DNA of 64,000 nt from Paucimonas lemoignei (GCA_900475325.1 LS483371.1:1612001-1676000), one strand, 5' to 3'. Numbered from the stretch's first letter, positions 1-10,036 are shown. Notes: generated by a model not told the origin, from the letters alone. Numbers and translations are program-made.

Positions 1-1
1 G

Positions 2-835
2 GACGCCCAGGACGTGCGCCTGCAACTGGACGCCACCCGCGCTCAGGTGGCTGCTGCCGAGGCCAATCTGCAACTGGTGCGCTCCGAGCGTGATCGCTAC
101 AAGACCCTCATGGATCGGCAGATGGTCAGCCGTTCGCAATTCGACAATGCCGAGAACCTCTATCGCTCAGGCGAAGCCCGGCTCAAGCAGATCAAGGCCG
201 AGCTGACGGTCGCCGACAATCAGACCAGCTACACCGTTTTGCGTGCGCCCCAGGATGGCGTGGTGGCCAAACGCGCGGTTGAAGTGGGGCAGGTAGTGGC
301 TGCCGGGCAAACCGTGTTTACCCTGGCAGCCGATGGTGAGCGCGAAGTGCTGATCAGCCTCCCGGAACAGAATTTCTCCCGCTTCAAAGTCGGCCAGCCG
401 GTGACTGTCGAGCTATGGACCCAGCGCGAACAACGCTTCGCTGGCCGCATCCGCGAACTGTCTCCGGCAGCCGATCCACGCTCCAGAACCTTTGCTGCAC
501 GCATCACCTTTGTGGCCGGAAAAGTCCCGGCAGACCTGGGGCAGAGCGCTCGAGTGTTCATCGCAGCTGACCATGCTGTGCCCCTGTCGGTGCCTTTGTC
601 AGCAGTCACTGCCGAGAACGGCGGCAGTTATGTCTGGCGTGTGAGCGCAGACAGCACCCTCAAGCGTGTGGCGGTCAAGCTCGGGCCCTATGGTCAGGAG
701 TCCGTGCCGGTGCTCGAAGGCCTGGCCGCCAGTGACTGGGTCGTCGCCGCCGGTGTGCATGTGCTGCATGAGGGCGAGCAGATACGCCCCGTGGATCGCG
801 ATAACCGTGCGGTAAAACTGGCGGCCAAGGAGTAA
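2..835 (+). CDS. RND efflux periplasmic adaptor (membrane fusion protein), 5' truncated
   Basis: This is the C-terminal ~277 residues of a HlyD/AcrA-type membrane fusion protein; the start, signal peptide and first beta strands lie outside the window. The visible part begins in the alpha-helical coiled-coil hairpin (Ala/Glu/Leu-rich heptads, about the first 60 residues). It then enters the lipoyl half-motif (TVLRAPQDGVV followed by VEVGQVVAAGQTVF), the beta-barrel (EVLISLPEQNFSRFKVGQPV) and the membrane-proximal domain. Adaptors of this family bridge an inner-membrane RND pump and an outer-membrane channel in the periplasm. The stop lies 6 bases before the permease gene, so the two form an operon. 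The substrate cannot be told from sequence. No outer-membrane channel gene is visible downstream. Confidence 0.93.
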   Translation, partial: DAQDVRLQLDATRAQVAAAEANLQLVRSERDRYKTLMDRQMVSRSQFDNAENLYRSGEARLKQIKAELTVADNQTSYTVLRAPQDGVVAKRAVEVGQVVAAGQTVFTLAADGEREVLISLPEQNFSRFKVGQPVTVELWTQREQRFAGRIRELSPAADPRSRTFAARITFVAGKVPADLGQSARVFIAADHAVPLSVPLSAVTAENGGSYVWRVSADSTLKRVAVKLGPYGQESVPVLEGLAASDWVVAAGVHVLHEGEQIRPVDRDNRAVKLAAKE

Positions 836-841
836 GCACGG

Positions 842-3800
842 ATGCGATTCAATCTCTCCGAATGGGCACTGCGCAATCGGCAAATCGTCCTGTACCTGAT
901 GATCATTCTGGCGGTGGTTGGTGCGCTGTCCTACACCAAGCTGGGGCAAAGCGAAGATCCTCCGTTCACCTTCAAAGCCATGGTGATCCGCACGCTGTGG
1001 CCGGGCGCGAGCGCTGAAGAAGTGGCGCGGCAGGTCACGGATCGCATCGAAAAGAAGCTGATGGAGACCGGCGACTACGATCGAATCGTGTCGTTCTCAC
1101 GGCCCGGCGAATCCCAGGTGACGTTCATTGCCCGTGATTCGATCTTTTCGTCGTACCTGCCAGAGCTGTTCTACCAGATCCGCAAAAAGGTCGGTGATAT
1201 TCGCCAGACTCTGCCAGTTGGCGTGCAGGGTCCATTCTTCAACGATGAGTTCGGTACCACCTTCGGCAATATCTATGCGCTGAGTGGCAAGGGCTTCGAC
1301 TACGCGGTGCTCAAGGATTACGCCGACCGCATCCAGTTGCAGCTGCAGCGGATCAACGACGTCGGCAAGGTCGAGCTGATCGGCTTGCAGGACGAGAAGA
1401 TCTGGATCGAACTGTCCAACGTCAAGCTGGCGACCCTCGGGCTGCCGATACAGGCCGTGCAGCAGGCGCTTGAAGCGCAAAACGCGGTCTCGGCCACCAG
1501 CTTCTTTGAAACTTCCAGCGAGCGGGTTCAACTGCGCGTCAGCGGTCGCTTCCAGACCGTGGACGAGATTCGCGAGTTTCCGATCCGTGTGGGTGATCGC
1601 ACATTGCGCATTCGTGATCTGGCTGAAGTGCATCGTGGCTTCAATGACCCGCCCGCGCCGCGCATGCGCTTTATGGGCGAGGATGCGATTGGCCTGGCCG
1701 TGGCCATGAAGCCAGGCGGCGACATCCTGATTCTGGGCAAGGCGCTGGAAACCGCGTTTGCCCGCCTGCAGAAAAACCTGCCCGCCGGGATGGAGCTGCG
1801 CAAGGTCTCTGATCAGCCTGCTGCAGTGAAAACCGGGGTCGGCGAGTTTGTTCAGGTGTTGGCCGAGGCGCTGGGCATCGTGCTGCTGGTGAGCTTCTTT
1901 TCCCTGGGCGTGCGCACGGGCATGGTGGTGGCGCTGACGATTCCATTGGTGCTGGCCATGACCTTCGCCTGCATGTATTACCTGGGCATCGGCCTGCACA
2001 AGATTTCCCTTGGCGCCCTGGTGTTGGCGCTGGGGTTGCTGGTGGACGACGCGATCATTGCCGTGGAAATGATGGCAATCAAGATGGAGCAGGGTTACGA
2101 CCGGCTGCGTGCGGCGAGTTTCGCCTGGACCAGCACCGCTTTTCCAATGCTGACCGGGACCCTGATCACCGCTGCTGGCTTCCTGCCCATTGCGACTGCC
2201 CAATCCAGTACGGGGGAATACACCCGCTCGATCTTCCAGGTAGTCACCATCGCGTTGCTGGCCTCCTGGGTGGCGGCGGTGGTGTTCGTACCGTATCTGG
2301 GCGAGCGGTTATTGCCGGATCTGGCGAAAATCCACGCGGCAAAACATGCCACCACCAACGGCGGGTTCGACCCCCATGGCACGCCGTTCTATCAGCGTTT
2401 AAGGCGTGTGGTGGGCTGGTGCGTCAGGCGGCGCAAGACCGTGATCGTCGCGACCGTCGCCTTGTTTGTACTGTCGGTAGTGATGTTCAAGTTCGTCCCG
2501 CAACAGTTCTTCCCGGCCTCCGGACGACTGGAGTTGATGGTCGATTTGAAGTTGACCGAAGGCGCCTCGCTGAACAACACCGCCGAGCAGGTAAAGCGCC
2601 TGGAGCAGATGCTCAAGGATCATCCGGGTATCGACAATTATGTGTCTTACGTCGGCACCGGCTCGCCCCGTTTCTATCTGCCTCTGGACCAGCAACTGCC
2701 GGCCACCAGCTTCGCCCAGTTCGTCGTGCTGGCCAAAACCATTGAGGATCGTGAAGCCCTGCGCACCTGGCTGATCAGCAGCCTGAACGAGCAGTTCCCG
2801 ACCCTGCGCTCGCGGGTCACGCGCCTGGAAAACGGCCCGCCAGTGGGCTACCCGGTGCAGTTTCGGGTGACCGGCGAGCACATCGATGAAGTCCGGGCAT
2901 TGGCGCGCAAGGTGGCGGCCAAGGTGCGGGAGAATCCGCATGTTTCCAATGTCCATCTGGACTGGGAAGAGCCGAGCAAGGTGGTGTTCCTCAATCTCGA
3001 TCAGGATCGGGCGCGTGCATTGGGCGTAACCACCGCCGAGTTGTCGAGGTTTCTGCAACGCTCGTTGACCGGTTCCAGCGTTAGCCAGTACCGGGAAGAT
3101 GACGAGCTGATCGAAATTCTGCTTCGTGGTACTCCGGACGAGCGCCAGCAACTGGGCGCGCTGGCGAGCCTTGCGGTGCCGACTGAAAACGGCACCAGCG
3201 TGGCGCTGTCACAGGTGGCGACCCTTGAATACGGCTTTGAAGAAGGCGTGATCTGGCACCGTAACCGGCTGCCCAACGTGACCATTCGCGCCGACATCTA
3301 TGGCAAGGAGCAGCCTGCGACGCTGGTGCAGCAAATCCTGCCCACGCTGTCGGCGGTACGTGACGAGTTGCCTGATGGCTATCTGCTGGAAGTCGGCGGC
3401 ACCGTCGAGGATGCAGCACGGGGGCAGAACTCGGTGAAGGCGGGCGTGCCGTTGTTCATCGTCGTTGTGCTGACCTTGCTGATGCTGCAGCTGCGCAGTT
3501 TTTCCCGGATGTTCATGGTGTTTCTCACCGCGCCACTGGGCCTGATCGGGGTCACGCTGTTCTTGCTGGTGTTCAATCAGCCGTTCGGCTTCGTCGCAAT
3601 GCTGGGCACCATCGCCTTGTCCGGCATGATCATGCGTAACTCGGTGATCCTGGTAGATCAGATCGAGCAGGATATCGATGGCGGGCTGGATCAGTGGTCA
3701 GCGATCATCGAAGCCACCGTGCGGCGCTTTCGACCCATCGTGCTGACGGCCCTGGCGGCGGTGTTGGCGATGATACCGCTGTCACGCAGCGTGTTCTTCG

Positions 3801-3910
3801 GGCCGATGGCAGTGGCGATCATGGGCGGTTTGATCGTGGCGACGGCGCTGACGCTGCTGTTTCTGCCTGCGCTGTATGCGGCGTGGTTCAGAGTTAAAAA
3901 ACAGGACTGA
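842..3910 (+). CDS. RND multidrug efflux permease (HAE1/AcrB family)
   Basis: At 1022 residues this is full length for an inner-membrane proton-driven RND pump. The N-terminal helix (IVLYLMIILAVVGALSY) is followed by a large periplasmic loop, a helix bundle, a second periplasmic loop and the C-terminal bundle. The TM4 proton-relay aspartate pair is present (VDDAI, Asp402-Asp403). The N-terminal segment KLGQSEDPPFTFKAMVI is typical of the branch that includes MexK/TriC-like pumps. In P. aeruginosa mexJK lies close to plsB, so the position beside plsB here suggests a MexJK-like pair, but I would not assign the symbol without a phylogeny. The gene is co-transcribed with the adaptor and followed by a REP doublet that separates it from the convergent DUF4197 gene. 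Confidence 0.95.
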   Translation: MRFNLSEWALRNRQIVLYLMIILAVVGALSYTKLGQSEDPPFTFKAMVIRTLWPGASAEEVARQVTDRIEKKLMETGDYDRIVSFSRPGESQVTFIARDSIFSSYLPELFYQIRKKVGDIRQTLPVGVQGPFFNDEFGTTFGNIYALSGKGFDYAVLKDYADRIQLQLQRINDVGKVELIGLQDEKIWIELSNVKLATLGLPIQAVQQALEAQNAVSATSFFETSSERVQLRVSGRFQTVDEIREFPIRVGDRTLRIRDLAEVHRGFNDPPAPRMRFMGEDAIGLAVAMKPGGDILILGKALETAFARLQKNLPAGMELRKVSDQPAAVKTGVGEFVQVLAEALGIVLLVSFFSLGVRTGMVVALTIPLVLAMTFACMYYLGIGLHKISLGALVLALGLLVDDAIIAVEMMAIKMEQGYDRLRAASFAWTSTAFPMLTGTLITAAGFLPIATAQSSTGEYTRSIFQVVTIALLASWVAAVVFVPYLGERLLPDLAKIHAAKHATTNGGFDPHGTPFYQRLRRVVGWCVRRRKTVIVATVALFVLSVVMFKFVPQQFFPASGRLELMVDLKLTEGASLNNTAEQVKRLEQMLKDHPGIDNYVSYVGTGSPRFYLPLDQQLPATSFAQFVVLAKTIEDREALRTWLISSLNEQFPTLRSRVTRLENGPPVGYPVQFRVTGEHIDEVRALARKVAAKVRENPHVSNVHLDWEEPSKVVFLNLDQDRARALGVTTAELSRFLQRSLTGSSVSQYREDDELIEILLRGTPDERQQLGALASLAVPTENGTSVALSQVATLEYGFEEGVIWHRNRLPNVTIRADIYGKEQPATLVQQILPTLSAVRDELPDGYLLEVGGTVEDAARGQNSVKAGVPLFIVVVLTLLMLQLRSFSRMFMVFLTAPLGLIGVTLFLLVFNQPFGFVAMLGTIALSGMIMRNSVILVDQIEQDIDGGLDQWSAIIEATVRRFRPIVLTALAAVLAMIPLSRSVFFGPMAVAIMGGLIVATALTLLFLPALYAAWFRVKKQD

Positions 3911-3925
3911 TGGGCTGTGTTTTTT

Positions 3926-4001
3926 CTGTAGGAGCTGCCGAAGGCTGCGAAGCCGGTGTATCTGAAACAAAGCAATTCGCAGCCTTCGGCAGCTCCTACA
4001 G
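3926..4001. repeat. REP doublet (family A, copy 1)
   Basis: Two inverted arms of ~26 bases (3926-3951 and 3976-4001, starting CTGTAGGAGCTGCCGAAGG) flank a ~24-base spacer. The element fills the gap between the 3' ends of the convergent permease and DUF4197 genes, where the hairpin could act as a transcript-end structure. The same element recurs at 7386, 9922 and 22432. Confidence 0.9.
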
Positions 4002-4015
4002 ATTTCCCATGAGGC

Positions 4016-4705
4016 TTACAACGCCCCAAACACCTTCTTCGCCAGGCTGGTCGCCGCTGCTGCCGGGTTGGCGCGGATGGTTTCTTCCTGTTTGGCGATC
4101 ATCTCGAACAAACCGTTGAGCGCCTGCTCGGTGACGTAGCCTTCGATGTTCGAGCTTTTCGCATCCAGCACACCCAGCGTCGCCGCCTGACCGGCAAAGG
4201 CGTTGTACTTCTGCGCCAGGCCCACTTTGTCAGTGGCTTGCTTGATGATCGGCAGGAACTTCACGCGGATCTGCTCGCGGCTGCTGGAGCTCAGGTACTG
4301 GGTCGCTGAATCCTTGCCGCCGCTAAGAATCCCCTTGGCATCGGCCACGCTCATCTTCTTCACTGCATCCACCAACAATGCCTGGGCTTGAGGCATGGCG
4401 GCTTCGGCGGCCTTGTTCATGCTGGTTTCAAGCTGGTCCACCTGATCACCCATGCCGAACTGCTTCATTTTCTTGGCGACTTTACCCAGCTTGCCCGGCA
4501 GTTCGATGCGCACGTCCTGGTTGTTGTTGAAGCCACCCGGAGCGCCCAGTTGCTTGACCGCAATTTGCGCGCCCTGGGTGAGTGCATCTTTCATGCCCGT
4601 GGTGGCATCTGATTGCGACAGATCGCCCAGCGACAGCGCCAGCACGCTGGTCGACAAAAGCAGACCGGCGCACAGGCTGGCGAAGGTAAACGGAAGACGA
4701 AGCAT
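4016..4705 (-). CDS. DUF4197 domain-containing exported protein
   Basis: This 229-residue protein has an N-terminal signal peptide (MLRLPFTFASLCAGLLLSTSVLA) followed by an Ala/Lys-rich, mostly helical domain matching DUF4197 (ALTQGAQIAVKQLGAPGGF ... VTEQALNGLFEMIAKQE near the end). The family has no established function; members are predicted periplasmic or lipid-proximal proteins in Proteobacteria. Two in-frame ATGs exist (4714 and 4705). I chose 4705 because the AAGGA ribosome-binding site sits ~8 bases before it and touches the upstream ATG. The gene is downstream of plsB on the same strand, with a 74-base gap containing a GC-rich hairpin (about 4738-4768) but no T-tract. Confidence 0.88.
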   Translation of the reverse strand: MLRLPFTFASLCAGLLLSTSVLALSLGDLSQSDATTGMKDALTQGAQIAVKQLGAPGGFNNNQDVRIELPGKLGKVAKKMKQFGMGDQVDQLETSMNKAAEAAMPQAQALLVDAVKKMSVADAKGILSGGKDSATQYLSSSSREQIRVKFLPIIKQATDKVGLAQKYNAFAGQAATLGVLDAKSSNIEGYVTEQALNGLFEMIAKQEETIRANPAAAATSLAKKVFGAL

Positions 4706-4788
4706 AAAAAGCATCCTTATCTTTTGACTTGATTCGAAGAGCGCGCCGAACCGAACGTCGGCGCTCCATGAGCAGAGCCTATCAGTGA

Positions 4789-7284
4789 TCAGGGTGCGTC
4801 GACCGGTTCAGGTTCAGCAGTTTCTTCGGAGTGCAGCGCCACCTGACGAATCGACAAGCGAATATCCGCTGGCAGCACACGCTTGGCCGCACCTTCGGCC
4901 AGCTCGCCTAGCAGCGGGTGATAGCTGAGTTTGCCAGCGGCATCCTTGCGCAACACGCCCAGGTCCAGCAACGTCTGGATGAAGTGGCGGAACAGGCTCT
5001 TGTCGAAGAACTCAGGTGCATTCAGGCCGTGGAGGATAGAGAGACGCTGGGCCATGACGGTACACAGGTCTTCCAGCTCTTCGGCGCTCAGTGTCTGCTG
5101 GCCGCTGTTGAGCAGCAGGGCAATCGCCATATAGAACCGCTGCAAGGTCTGCGCGATGACTTTGGACAGCAGCGTCAGCAGCACAAATTCGCGGGAGCTG
5201 GGCGCAGGGCGCAGGTAGACGTTGTTCTCGAAACGCAGCAGGCCCTGTTCGACGAACGCTGCGAGCCATTGATCCACGACCTCGTCCAGCTCATTGAGCG
5301 GCCAACGGATGAACAGCTCCGATTGCAGATACGGGTACAGCGCACGGGTGTAGCGCAGGATCTGCTCGCGGCTCATGCGCGACGAACTCTGGAAGAAGCT
5401 CGCCAGCAACGAGGGCAGGGCAAAAATGTGCAGGACGTTGTTGCGGTAGTAGGTCATCAGCACCGCATTCTGCTCGTCCAGATACAGAATCTTGCCCAGG
5501 GCGTCTTTCTGCTCCGAGAGCAGGTCCATGCCTTTGACATGCTCGATCAACGCCCGGCCATCGCCTTCCGGCAGGGTGGTGTGCGGCGAGTAGGGCACAC
5601 GACGCAGCAGCGTCAGGTACAGATCCAGCACTCGCTCCATGGCCTGATCATCCAGCGCCAGTCGCTGTGTGGACAGCAGCGCCACGGCGACCAGATTGAC
5701 CGGGTTGATCGCCGCTGCTTCGTTCAGGCGTTGAGCCACGCGCTCGCCAAGGCGGTTGGTGGTTTCGTTGAGCCAGACCGGCTTGAATTGTGGGCCATGT
5801 TGCTGCTCGCGCCAGTCCGGTTGCTCGCTGTCGAGAAACTCGGCCAGCTTGATGGGTTCGCCGAAATTCACCGAGACCTGCCCGAAGCGCTGCTTGAGGG
5901 CGCCGATGACTTTGAAGATGTCGAAGATCGATTCTTTCTTCTTCGTCGCGCCGCGCAACTCGCCCAGGTAGGTGCGGCCTTCCAGGACCCTTTCGTAACC
6001 GATGTAGACCGGCACAAACACGATCGGCATACGCGAATTACGCAGGAAGCTGCGCAAGGTAATCGCCAGCATGCCGGTCTTGGGTTGCAGCATCCGCCCG
6101 GTGCGTGAGCGACCGCCCTCGACGAAATATTCGACCGGGAAGCCCTTGGTGAACAGCGTATGCAGGTATTCGTTGAACACCGCGGTGTACAGCGGGTTGC
6201 CCTTGAACGTGCGACGCATGAAAAACGCCCCGCCACGGCGTAACAGGCTGCCGATCACCGGCATGTTCAGGTTGATGCCTGCGGCGATGTGCGGTGGCGT
6301 CAGGCCGTTGCGAAACAGCAGGTAGGAAAGCAGCAGGTAGTCGATGTGGCTGCGGTGGCAGGGCACGTAGATCACTTCGTGACCTTGGGCCACGTCCTGC
6401 ACGCCTTCGATATGGCTGACCTTGATCCCGTCGTAGATCTTGTTCCAGAACCAGCTCAGCACCACTTCGAGAAAACGGATCGCCGAATAGGTGTAGTCCG
6501 AGGCGATTTCATTGCCATAGCGCAAGGCTTGTTCCCGCGCCTTGGCTTCGGGGATTTTTTCCCGTTCGGCTTCTTCGAGGATTGCCTGCTGCACCAGTGG
6601 CTCGTCCAGCAGGCCTTTGACCAGATTGCGCCGGTGCGACACGTCCGGGCCGATCACCGCGGTCTTGAGGTTGCGAAAGTGAGTGCGCAGCACCCGCTGG
6701 GTCATGCGCAGGGTCAGCTCATAACCTTTGTTTTCGTTGATCAGATCCCGCAAATGGATAGGCGCCGAGAACTGTACGCGGGTCTTGCGCCCCAGGATCA
6801 GGATGCTCACCAGACGACGCAGACGGCCCGTCACCGCCCAACTGTCGGCAAACAGCAGCTTCCATGGGCTGGACTCGCGATCCGGCGATTGCCCCCAGAA
6901 CACGCTGACCGGGATGATCTGCGCATCTTGGGCAGCACTCTGGCTGACGGCGCTGACCAGACGCTCCAGGGTTGGCGGCGCACCGCGTTTGTCCTGGCGG
7001 CCTAGCCAGTCTGGTGAAGGCGTGAGGTAGAAGTACGCCGCAGGCTCAATCAGGTCGCCGACCGACACGGGCAGAATAGGGCGCGGCAAACCCGCCTTGC
7101 GGCATTCCGTATCAATCACTGCCAGATCGCTCATGGACGGCGACTGCAGGGCGTAGAACACCGGGCGGCTGCGGTCCAGATTCAGCGTGAAAGACGATTG
7201 ATTAATGGTTTCGGAGCGAACCCACAGGTACAGCAAACGACGCACTGTACCGAAAACAAGACGGCGCAACGGAGAACGGGTCAT
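4789..7284 (-). CDS. plsB: Glycerol-3-phosphate 1-O-acyltransferase PlsB
   Basis: PlsB catalyses the first committed step of phospholipid synthesis, transferring an acyl chain from acyl-ACP/CoA to sn-1 of glycerol-3-phosphate at the inner membrane. The protein is 831 residues, as expected. The catalytic H-X4-D motif is at His310-Asp315 (HRSHID), followed by the glycerol-phosphate motifs [12 protein letters not shown] and [11 protein letters not shown] and the [12 protein letters not shown] block. The open frame extends upstream to 7593, but that part would translate a REP doublet and low-complexity sequence. The ATG at 7284 begins [21 protein letters not shown], the usual N terminus. A REP doublet lies ~100 bases upstream. 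Confidence 0.97.
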   Translation of the reverse strand: MTRSPLRRLVFGTVRRLLYLWVRSETINQSSFTLNLDRSRPVFYALQSPSMSDLAVIDTECRKAGLPRPILPVSVGDLIEPAAYFYLTPSPDWLGRQDKRGAPPTLERLVSAVSQSAAQDAQIIPVSVFWGQSPDRESSPWKLLFADSWAVTGRLRRLVSILILGRKTRVQFSAPIHLRDLINENKGYELTLRMTQRVLRTHFRNLKTAVIGPDVSHRRNLVKGLLDEPLVQQAILEEAEREKIPEAKAREQALRYGNEIASDYTYSAIRFLEVVLSWFWNKIYDGIKVSHIEGVQDVAQGHEVIYVPCHRSHIDYLLLSYLLFRNGLTPPHIAAGINLNMPVIGSLLRRGGAFFMRRTFKGNPLYTAVFNEYLHTLFTKGFPVEYFVEGGRSRTGRMLQPKTGMLAITLRSFLRNSRMPIVFVPVYIGYERVLEGRTYLGELRGATKKKESIFDIFKVIGALKQRFGQVSVNFGEPIKLAEFLDSEQPDWREQQHGPQFKPVWLNETTNRLGERVAQRLNEAAAINPVNLVAVALLSTQRLALDDQAMERVLDLYLTLLRRVPYSPHTTLPEGDGRALIEHVKGMDLLSEQKDALGKILYLDEQNAVLMTYYRNNVLHIFALPSLLASFFQSSSRMSREQILRYTRALYPYLQSELFIRWPLNELDEVVDQWLAAFVEQGLLRFENNVYLRPAPSSREFVLLTLLSKVIAQTLQRFYMAIALLLNSGQQTLSAEELEDLCTVMAQRLSILHGLNAPEFFDKSLFRHFIQTLLDLGVLRKDAAGKLSYHPLLGELAEGAAKRVLPADIRLSIRQVALHSEETAEPEPVDAP

Positions 7285-7385
7285 ACGGCTTCTGCAAAAA
7301 AGGGGCGGCGCCCACGAGGCGGCTAGTGTGCCGTATCTGCGGGGGATCAGCAAAAGCGGAGGTATAAGGAGCAGAGGATTATTTT

Positions 7386-7459
7386 TGTAGGAGCTGCCGC
7401 AGGCTGCGAATGGCGCGGTGCCAGACATATTGCCTTCGCAGCCTTCGGCAGCTCCTACA
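7386..7459. repeat. REP doublet (family A, copy 2)
   Basis: Inverted arms begin TGTAGGAGCTGCCGCAGG (7386) and end in GCAGCTCCTACA (7459), with a ~24-base spacer. It lies between the 3' end of the small gene at 7472 and the start of plsB, so it probably sits in an untranslated stretch upstream of plsB. Confidence 0.9.
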
Positions 7460-7471
7460 TAGGTGTTGCGT

Positions 7472-7852
7472 TCAACCGGCCGTCTTCCAGGTGATCTCTT
7501 CCTCGCCATCGGCGCTGATGCGCATCCAGCGGTCGGCGGTTTCGTCGCTTTCTTCTTCGACCCAGGTGCCGGGGGCGCAGCGCACTTCAACATTGAGAGC
7601 GGCGAAGGCTGCGCGAGCGCAGGCGATGTCGTCGTCCCAGGGCGTGTTGTCGCTGTCCAGGTGCAGGCTGTTCCACTTGCCCACGGCTTTTGGCAGCCAG
7701 GTCACCGGTACATTGCCTGCCTTGCATTTCCAGGTCTGGCCTTTCTGTACCCAGTCACTGCAAGGGCCAACGGCATCGCCAAGCCAGATGGCGATGGCCT
7801 TGTGGTCGACGTCAGTGTCTTTCAGGTAAATCTCGATATCGGGTTGGCGCAT
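7472..7852 (-). CDS. Conserved hypothetical protein, 126 aa
   Basis: I do not recognise a named family. The product is small, acidic and rich in Trp (about eight) and Asp/Glu, without a signal peptide or membrane segment. It contains four Cys ([30 protein letters not shown]). The start ATG at 7852 has a GAGG ribosome-binding site. Codon use resembles its neighbours, and the reading frame ends just before a REP doublet, which supports a real gene. It is encoded between rlmA and plsB on the same strand. A cytoplasmic location is inferred. Confidence 0.75.
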   Translation of the reverse strand: MRQPDIEIYLKDTDVDHKAIAIWLGDAVGPCSDWVQKGQTWKCKAGNVPVTWLPKAVGKWNSLHLDSDNTPWDDDIACARAAFAALNVEVRCAPGTWVEEESDETADRWMRISADGEEEITWKTAG

Positions 7853-7929
7853 GGATGCCTCGTCAGAAAGTGAAAAAATCCATTCGCGGATTCAGTCGGA
7901 TGCCCTGTAAAGAGCATCGTCTTTGGTCG

Positions 7930-8739
7930 TTATTGCAGTACGAAATAATCGTAGCGCATGGAAACAGTAACCTCGAAAGGCTCGACCTGCTCGATGACCT
8001 GGGCTCGACGTTCAGCACTGGCGCGCCAGCCGTGAGGGGTCATGGCCAGCAGATTGGCACAGGCCTGACCGTCAACCAGCGTCAGCTTGAAGCGCAGGGT
8101 TTCGGTGTGCGCCAGCGTCATGCCTTCCGGCACCAGGGCCAAGTGTTTGTCGTCAGCATAGTCGCGCACTTCGTCGTACAGACGCTCGCGCAGCTCCATC
8201 AAGTGCTCGTTGGTCGGCCCGACGCGCATCAGGCCGCCCCCAGGTGTCAGCAAACGCTTGGCCTCGTTCCAGTCCAGCGGGCTGAAGACACTGGCCAGAA
8301 ACTGGCAGCTGGCGTCTGGCAACGGCACGCGTGCCATGCTGGCGATCAACCAGGTCAGCTTCGGGTTGCGACGGCAAGCGCGTTTGACCGCCTCACGGGA
8401 AATATCCAGTGCGTAGCCATCGGCATCCGGCAAGGCTTCGGCGATTTGCGCCGTGTAATAACCCTCGCCACAGCCAATATCCAGCCAACGCGCCGGAGCA
8501 CGCTCAGCGGCCAGCTCAGCCAGACGCTTGGCAACCGGCGCGTAATGGCCTGCGTTGAGGAAGTCTCGACGCGCTTCAACCATGGCCTGATTGTCACCCG
8601 GGTCACGGCTGTTCTTGTGCTGCACGGGTAAGAGGTTCAGATAACCCTGACGCGCGCGGTCAAAGCGATGGTTGGCCGGGCAGGCCACCCCGTTGTCCAC
8701 CGCTGTCAGCGGGGCAGAGCAGATCGGGCAGGTCAGCAT
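7930..8739 (-). CDS. rlmA: 23S rRNA (guanine-N1)-methyltransferase, RlmA family
   Basis: The 269-residue protein starts with the zinc site of the RlmA/TlrB family (Cys4, Cys7, Cys20, His24 in [11 protein letters not shown]...GVACPANHRF). It continues with the family block FDRARQGYLNLL and a class I SAM-binding fold (WLDIGCGEGYYT). Enterobacterial RlmA methylates G745 in 23S rRNA helix 35; Gram-positive relatives methylate G748. The exact target base here is inferred from Gram-negative orthologues. The start codon shares a base with the dapE stop (TGATG), indicating translational coupling. The same rlmA-dapE-ndvB order occurs in P. aeruginosa. Confidence 0.9.
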   Translation of the reverse strand: MLTCPICSAPLTAVDNGVACPANHRFDRARQGYLNLLPVQHKNSRDPGDNQAMVEARRDFLNAGHYAPVAKRLAELAAERAPARWLDIGCGEGYYTAQIAEALPDADGYALDISREAVKRACRRNPKLTWLIASMARVPLPDASCQFLASVFSPLDWNEAKRLLTPGGGLMRVGPTNEHLMELRERLYDEVRDYADDKHLALVPEGMTLAHTETLRFKLTLVDGQACANLLAMTPHGWRASAERRAQVIEQVEPFEVTVSMRYDYFVLQ

Positions 8740-9890
8740 CAGGCGAGCAACTTGACCAGGGTCTGGTAGTAGATCTCGGTCAGCACGTCGAGGTCGCTGG
8801 CCAGGATGCGTTCGTTGACCTGGTGGATGGTCGCGTTGACCGGGCCCAACTCGACGACTTGAGTACCCAGCGTGGCGATGAAACGTCCGTCAGATGTACC
8901 GCCGCTGGTGGAGGCTTTGGTCTCGCGACCGGTGACCGCCTTGATGCTTGCAGAGACAGCGTCCAGTAGATCGCCCGGCTCAGTGAGGAAAGGCAGACCG
9001 GACAACGCCCAATCCACGTGCCAGTCCAGGTCGTGTTTGTCGAGGATGGTTGCAACCCGCTGTTGTAGGCCCTCAACCGTGGATTCGGTGGAGAAACGGA
9101 AGTTGAACACCGCCACCAGATCACCGGGAATCACATTGGTCGCGCCAGTGCCCGAGTTCAGGTTGGAAATCTGGAAGCTGGTGGGCGGGAAAAAATCATT
9201 GCCTTCATCCCAATGCTCGGCGGCCAGTTCAGCCAGAGCCGGTGCAGCCAAGTGAATAGGGTTGCGCGCCAGATGCGGGTAAGCCACATGGCCCTGTTTG
9301 CCGCGTACGGTCAGGGTTGCGCCCAGAGAACCGCGACGGCCGTTTTTCACTACGTCGCCCACCAGCGTGGTGCTCGACGGCTCGCCGACAATGCACCAGT
9401 CCAGACGCTCGTTACGCGCGCGCAGACGCTCCACCACCGCTTTAGTGCCGTGATGGGCCGGGCCTTCCTCGTCACTGGTGATCAGGAACGTGACCTTGCC
9501 CTTGTGATTCGGGTGATCGCCGACGAAACGCTCTGCAGCCACCAGCATCGCCGCCAGGCTGCCTTTCATGTCGGCGGCGCCGCGTCCGCAGAGCATGCCG
9601 TGCTCATCGATCAACGCATCGAACGGATCGTTCTGCCAGGCCTGTACCGGACCAGTCGGCACCACGTCGGTATGCCCGGCAAAGCACAGCACCGGACCTT
9701 CGTTGCTGCCATGGCTGGCCCAGAAGTTGTCCACATCCTCGATGCGCATCGGCTCCAGCTGGAAGCCCGCGTTCCCAAGGCGTTGCATCATCACTGCCTG
9801 GCAATCGGCATCAATGGGCGTAACCGAAGGACGACGGATCAGGTCGCAGGCGAGTTGCAGCGTGGGCGAAAGGTCGGCTGGGGCCGTCAT
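8739..9890 (-). CDS. dapE: Succinyl-diaminopimelate desuccinylase DapE
   Basis: DapE hydrolyses N-succinyl-L,L-diaminopimelate to L,L-DAP and succinate in the lysine/peptidoglycan pathway. The 383-residue M20-family metalloenzyme shows the metal-site blocks [24 protein letters not shown] and [11 protein letters not shown], plus the dimerisation domain and the C-terminal [11 protein letters not shown] block. The ATG at 9890 has GGAG eight bases upstream; the in-frame TTG at 9896 lacks good spacing. A REP doublet lies in the leader. dapD and dapC are in the same window at 15.4 and 17.1 kb. Confidence 0.97.
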   Translation of the reverse strand: MTAPADLSPTLQLACDLIRRPSVTPIDADCQAVMMQRLGNAGFQLEPMRIEDVDNFWASHGSNEGPVLCFAGHTDVVPTGPVQAWQNDPFDALIDEHGMLCGRGAADMKGSLAAMLVAAERFVGDHPNHKGKVTFLITSDEEGPAHHGTKAVVERLRARNERLDWCIVGEPSSTTLVGDVVKNGRRGSLGATLTVRGKQGHVAYPHLARNPIHLAAPALAELAAEHWDEGNDFFPPTSFQISNLNSGTGATNVIPGDLVAVFNFRFSTESTVEGLQQRVATILDKHDLDWHVDWALSGLPFLTEPGDLLDAVSASIKAVTGRETKASTSGGTSDGRFIATLGTQVVELGPVNATIHQVNERILASDLDVLTEIYYQTLVKLLA

Positions 9891-9921
9891 GAACAAAACT
9901 CCAATTTGAAAGCGCTGCTAT

Positions 9922-9997
9922 CTGTAGGAGCTGCCGCAGGCTGCGAACCGCGGTATATGCAGGCTTACGCCTTCGCAGCCTTCGGCAGCTCCTACAG
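9922..9997. repeat. REP doublet (family A, copy 3)
   Basis: Inverted arms begin CTGTAGGAGCTGCCGCAGG at 9922 and end GGCAGCTCCTACAG at 9997. The element sits between the ndvB-like gene's terminator and the dapE start codon. Confidence 0.9.
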
Positions 9998-10036
9998 ATC
10001 GTATGAAGTGCGCGAAAAAGGCGCCTATCTTAAAGC

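Noticed and set aside
7285..7593. N-terminal extension of plsB to 7593
   Set aside because: The extra 103 codons would translate the REP doublet and lack family similarity; the ATG at 7284 gives the normal PlsB N terminus.
3926..9997. CRISPR-like array suggested by recurring ~25-base repeats
   Set aside because: The repeats are kilobases apart, each is an inverted pair, and no regular spacers or cas genes are present; they are REP doublets.
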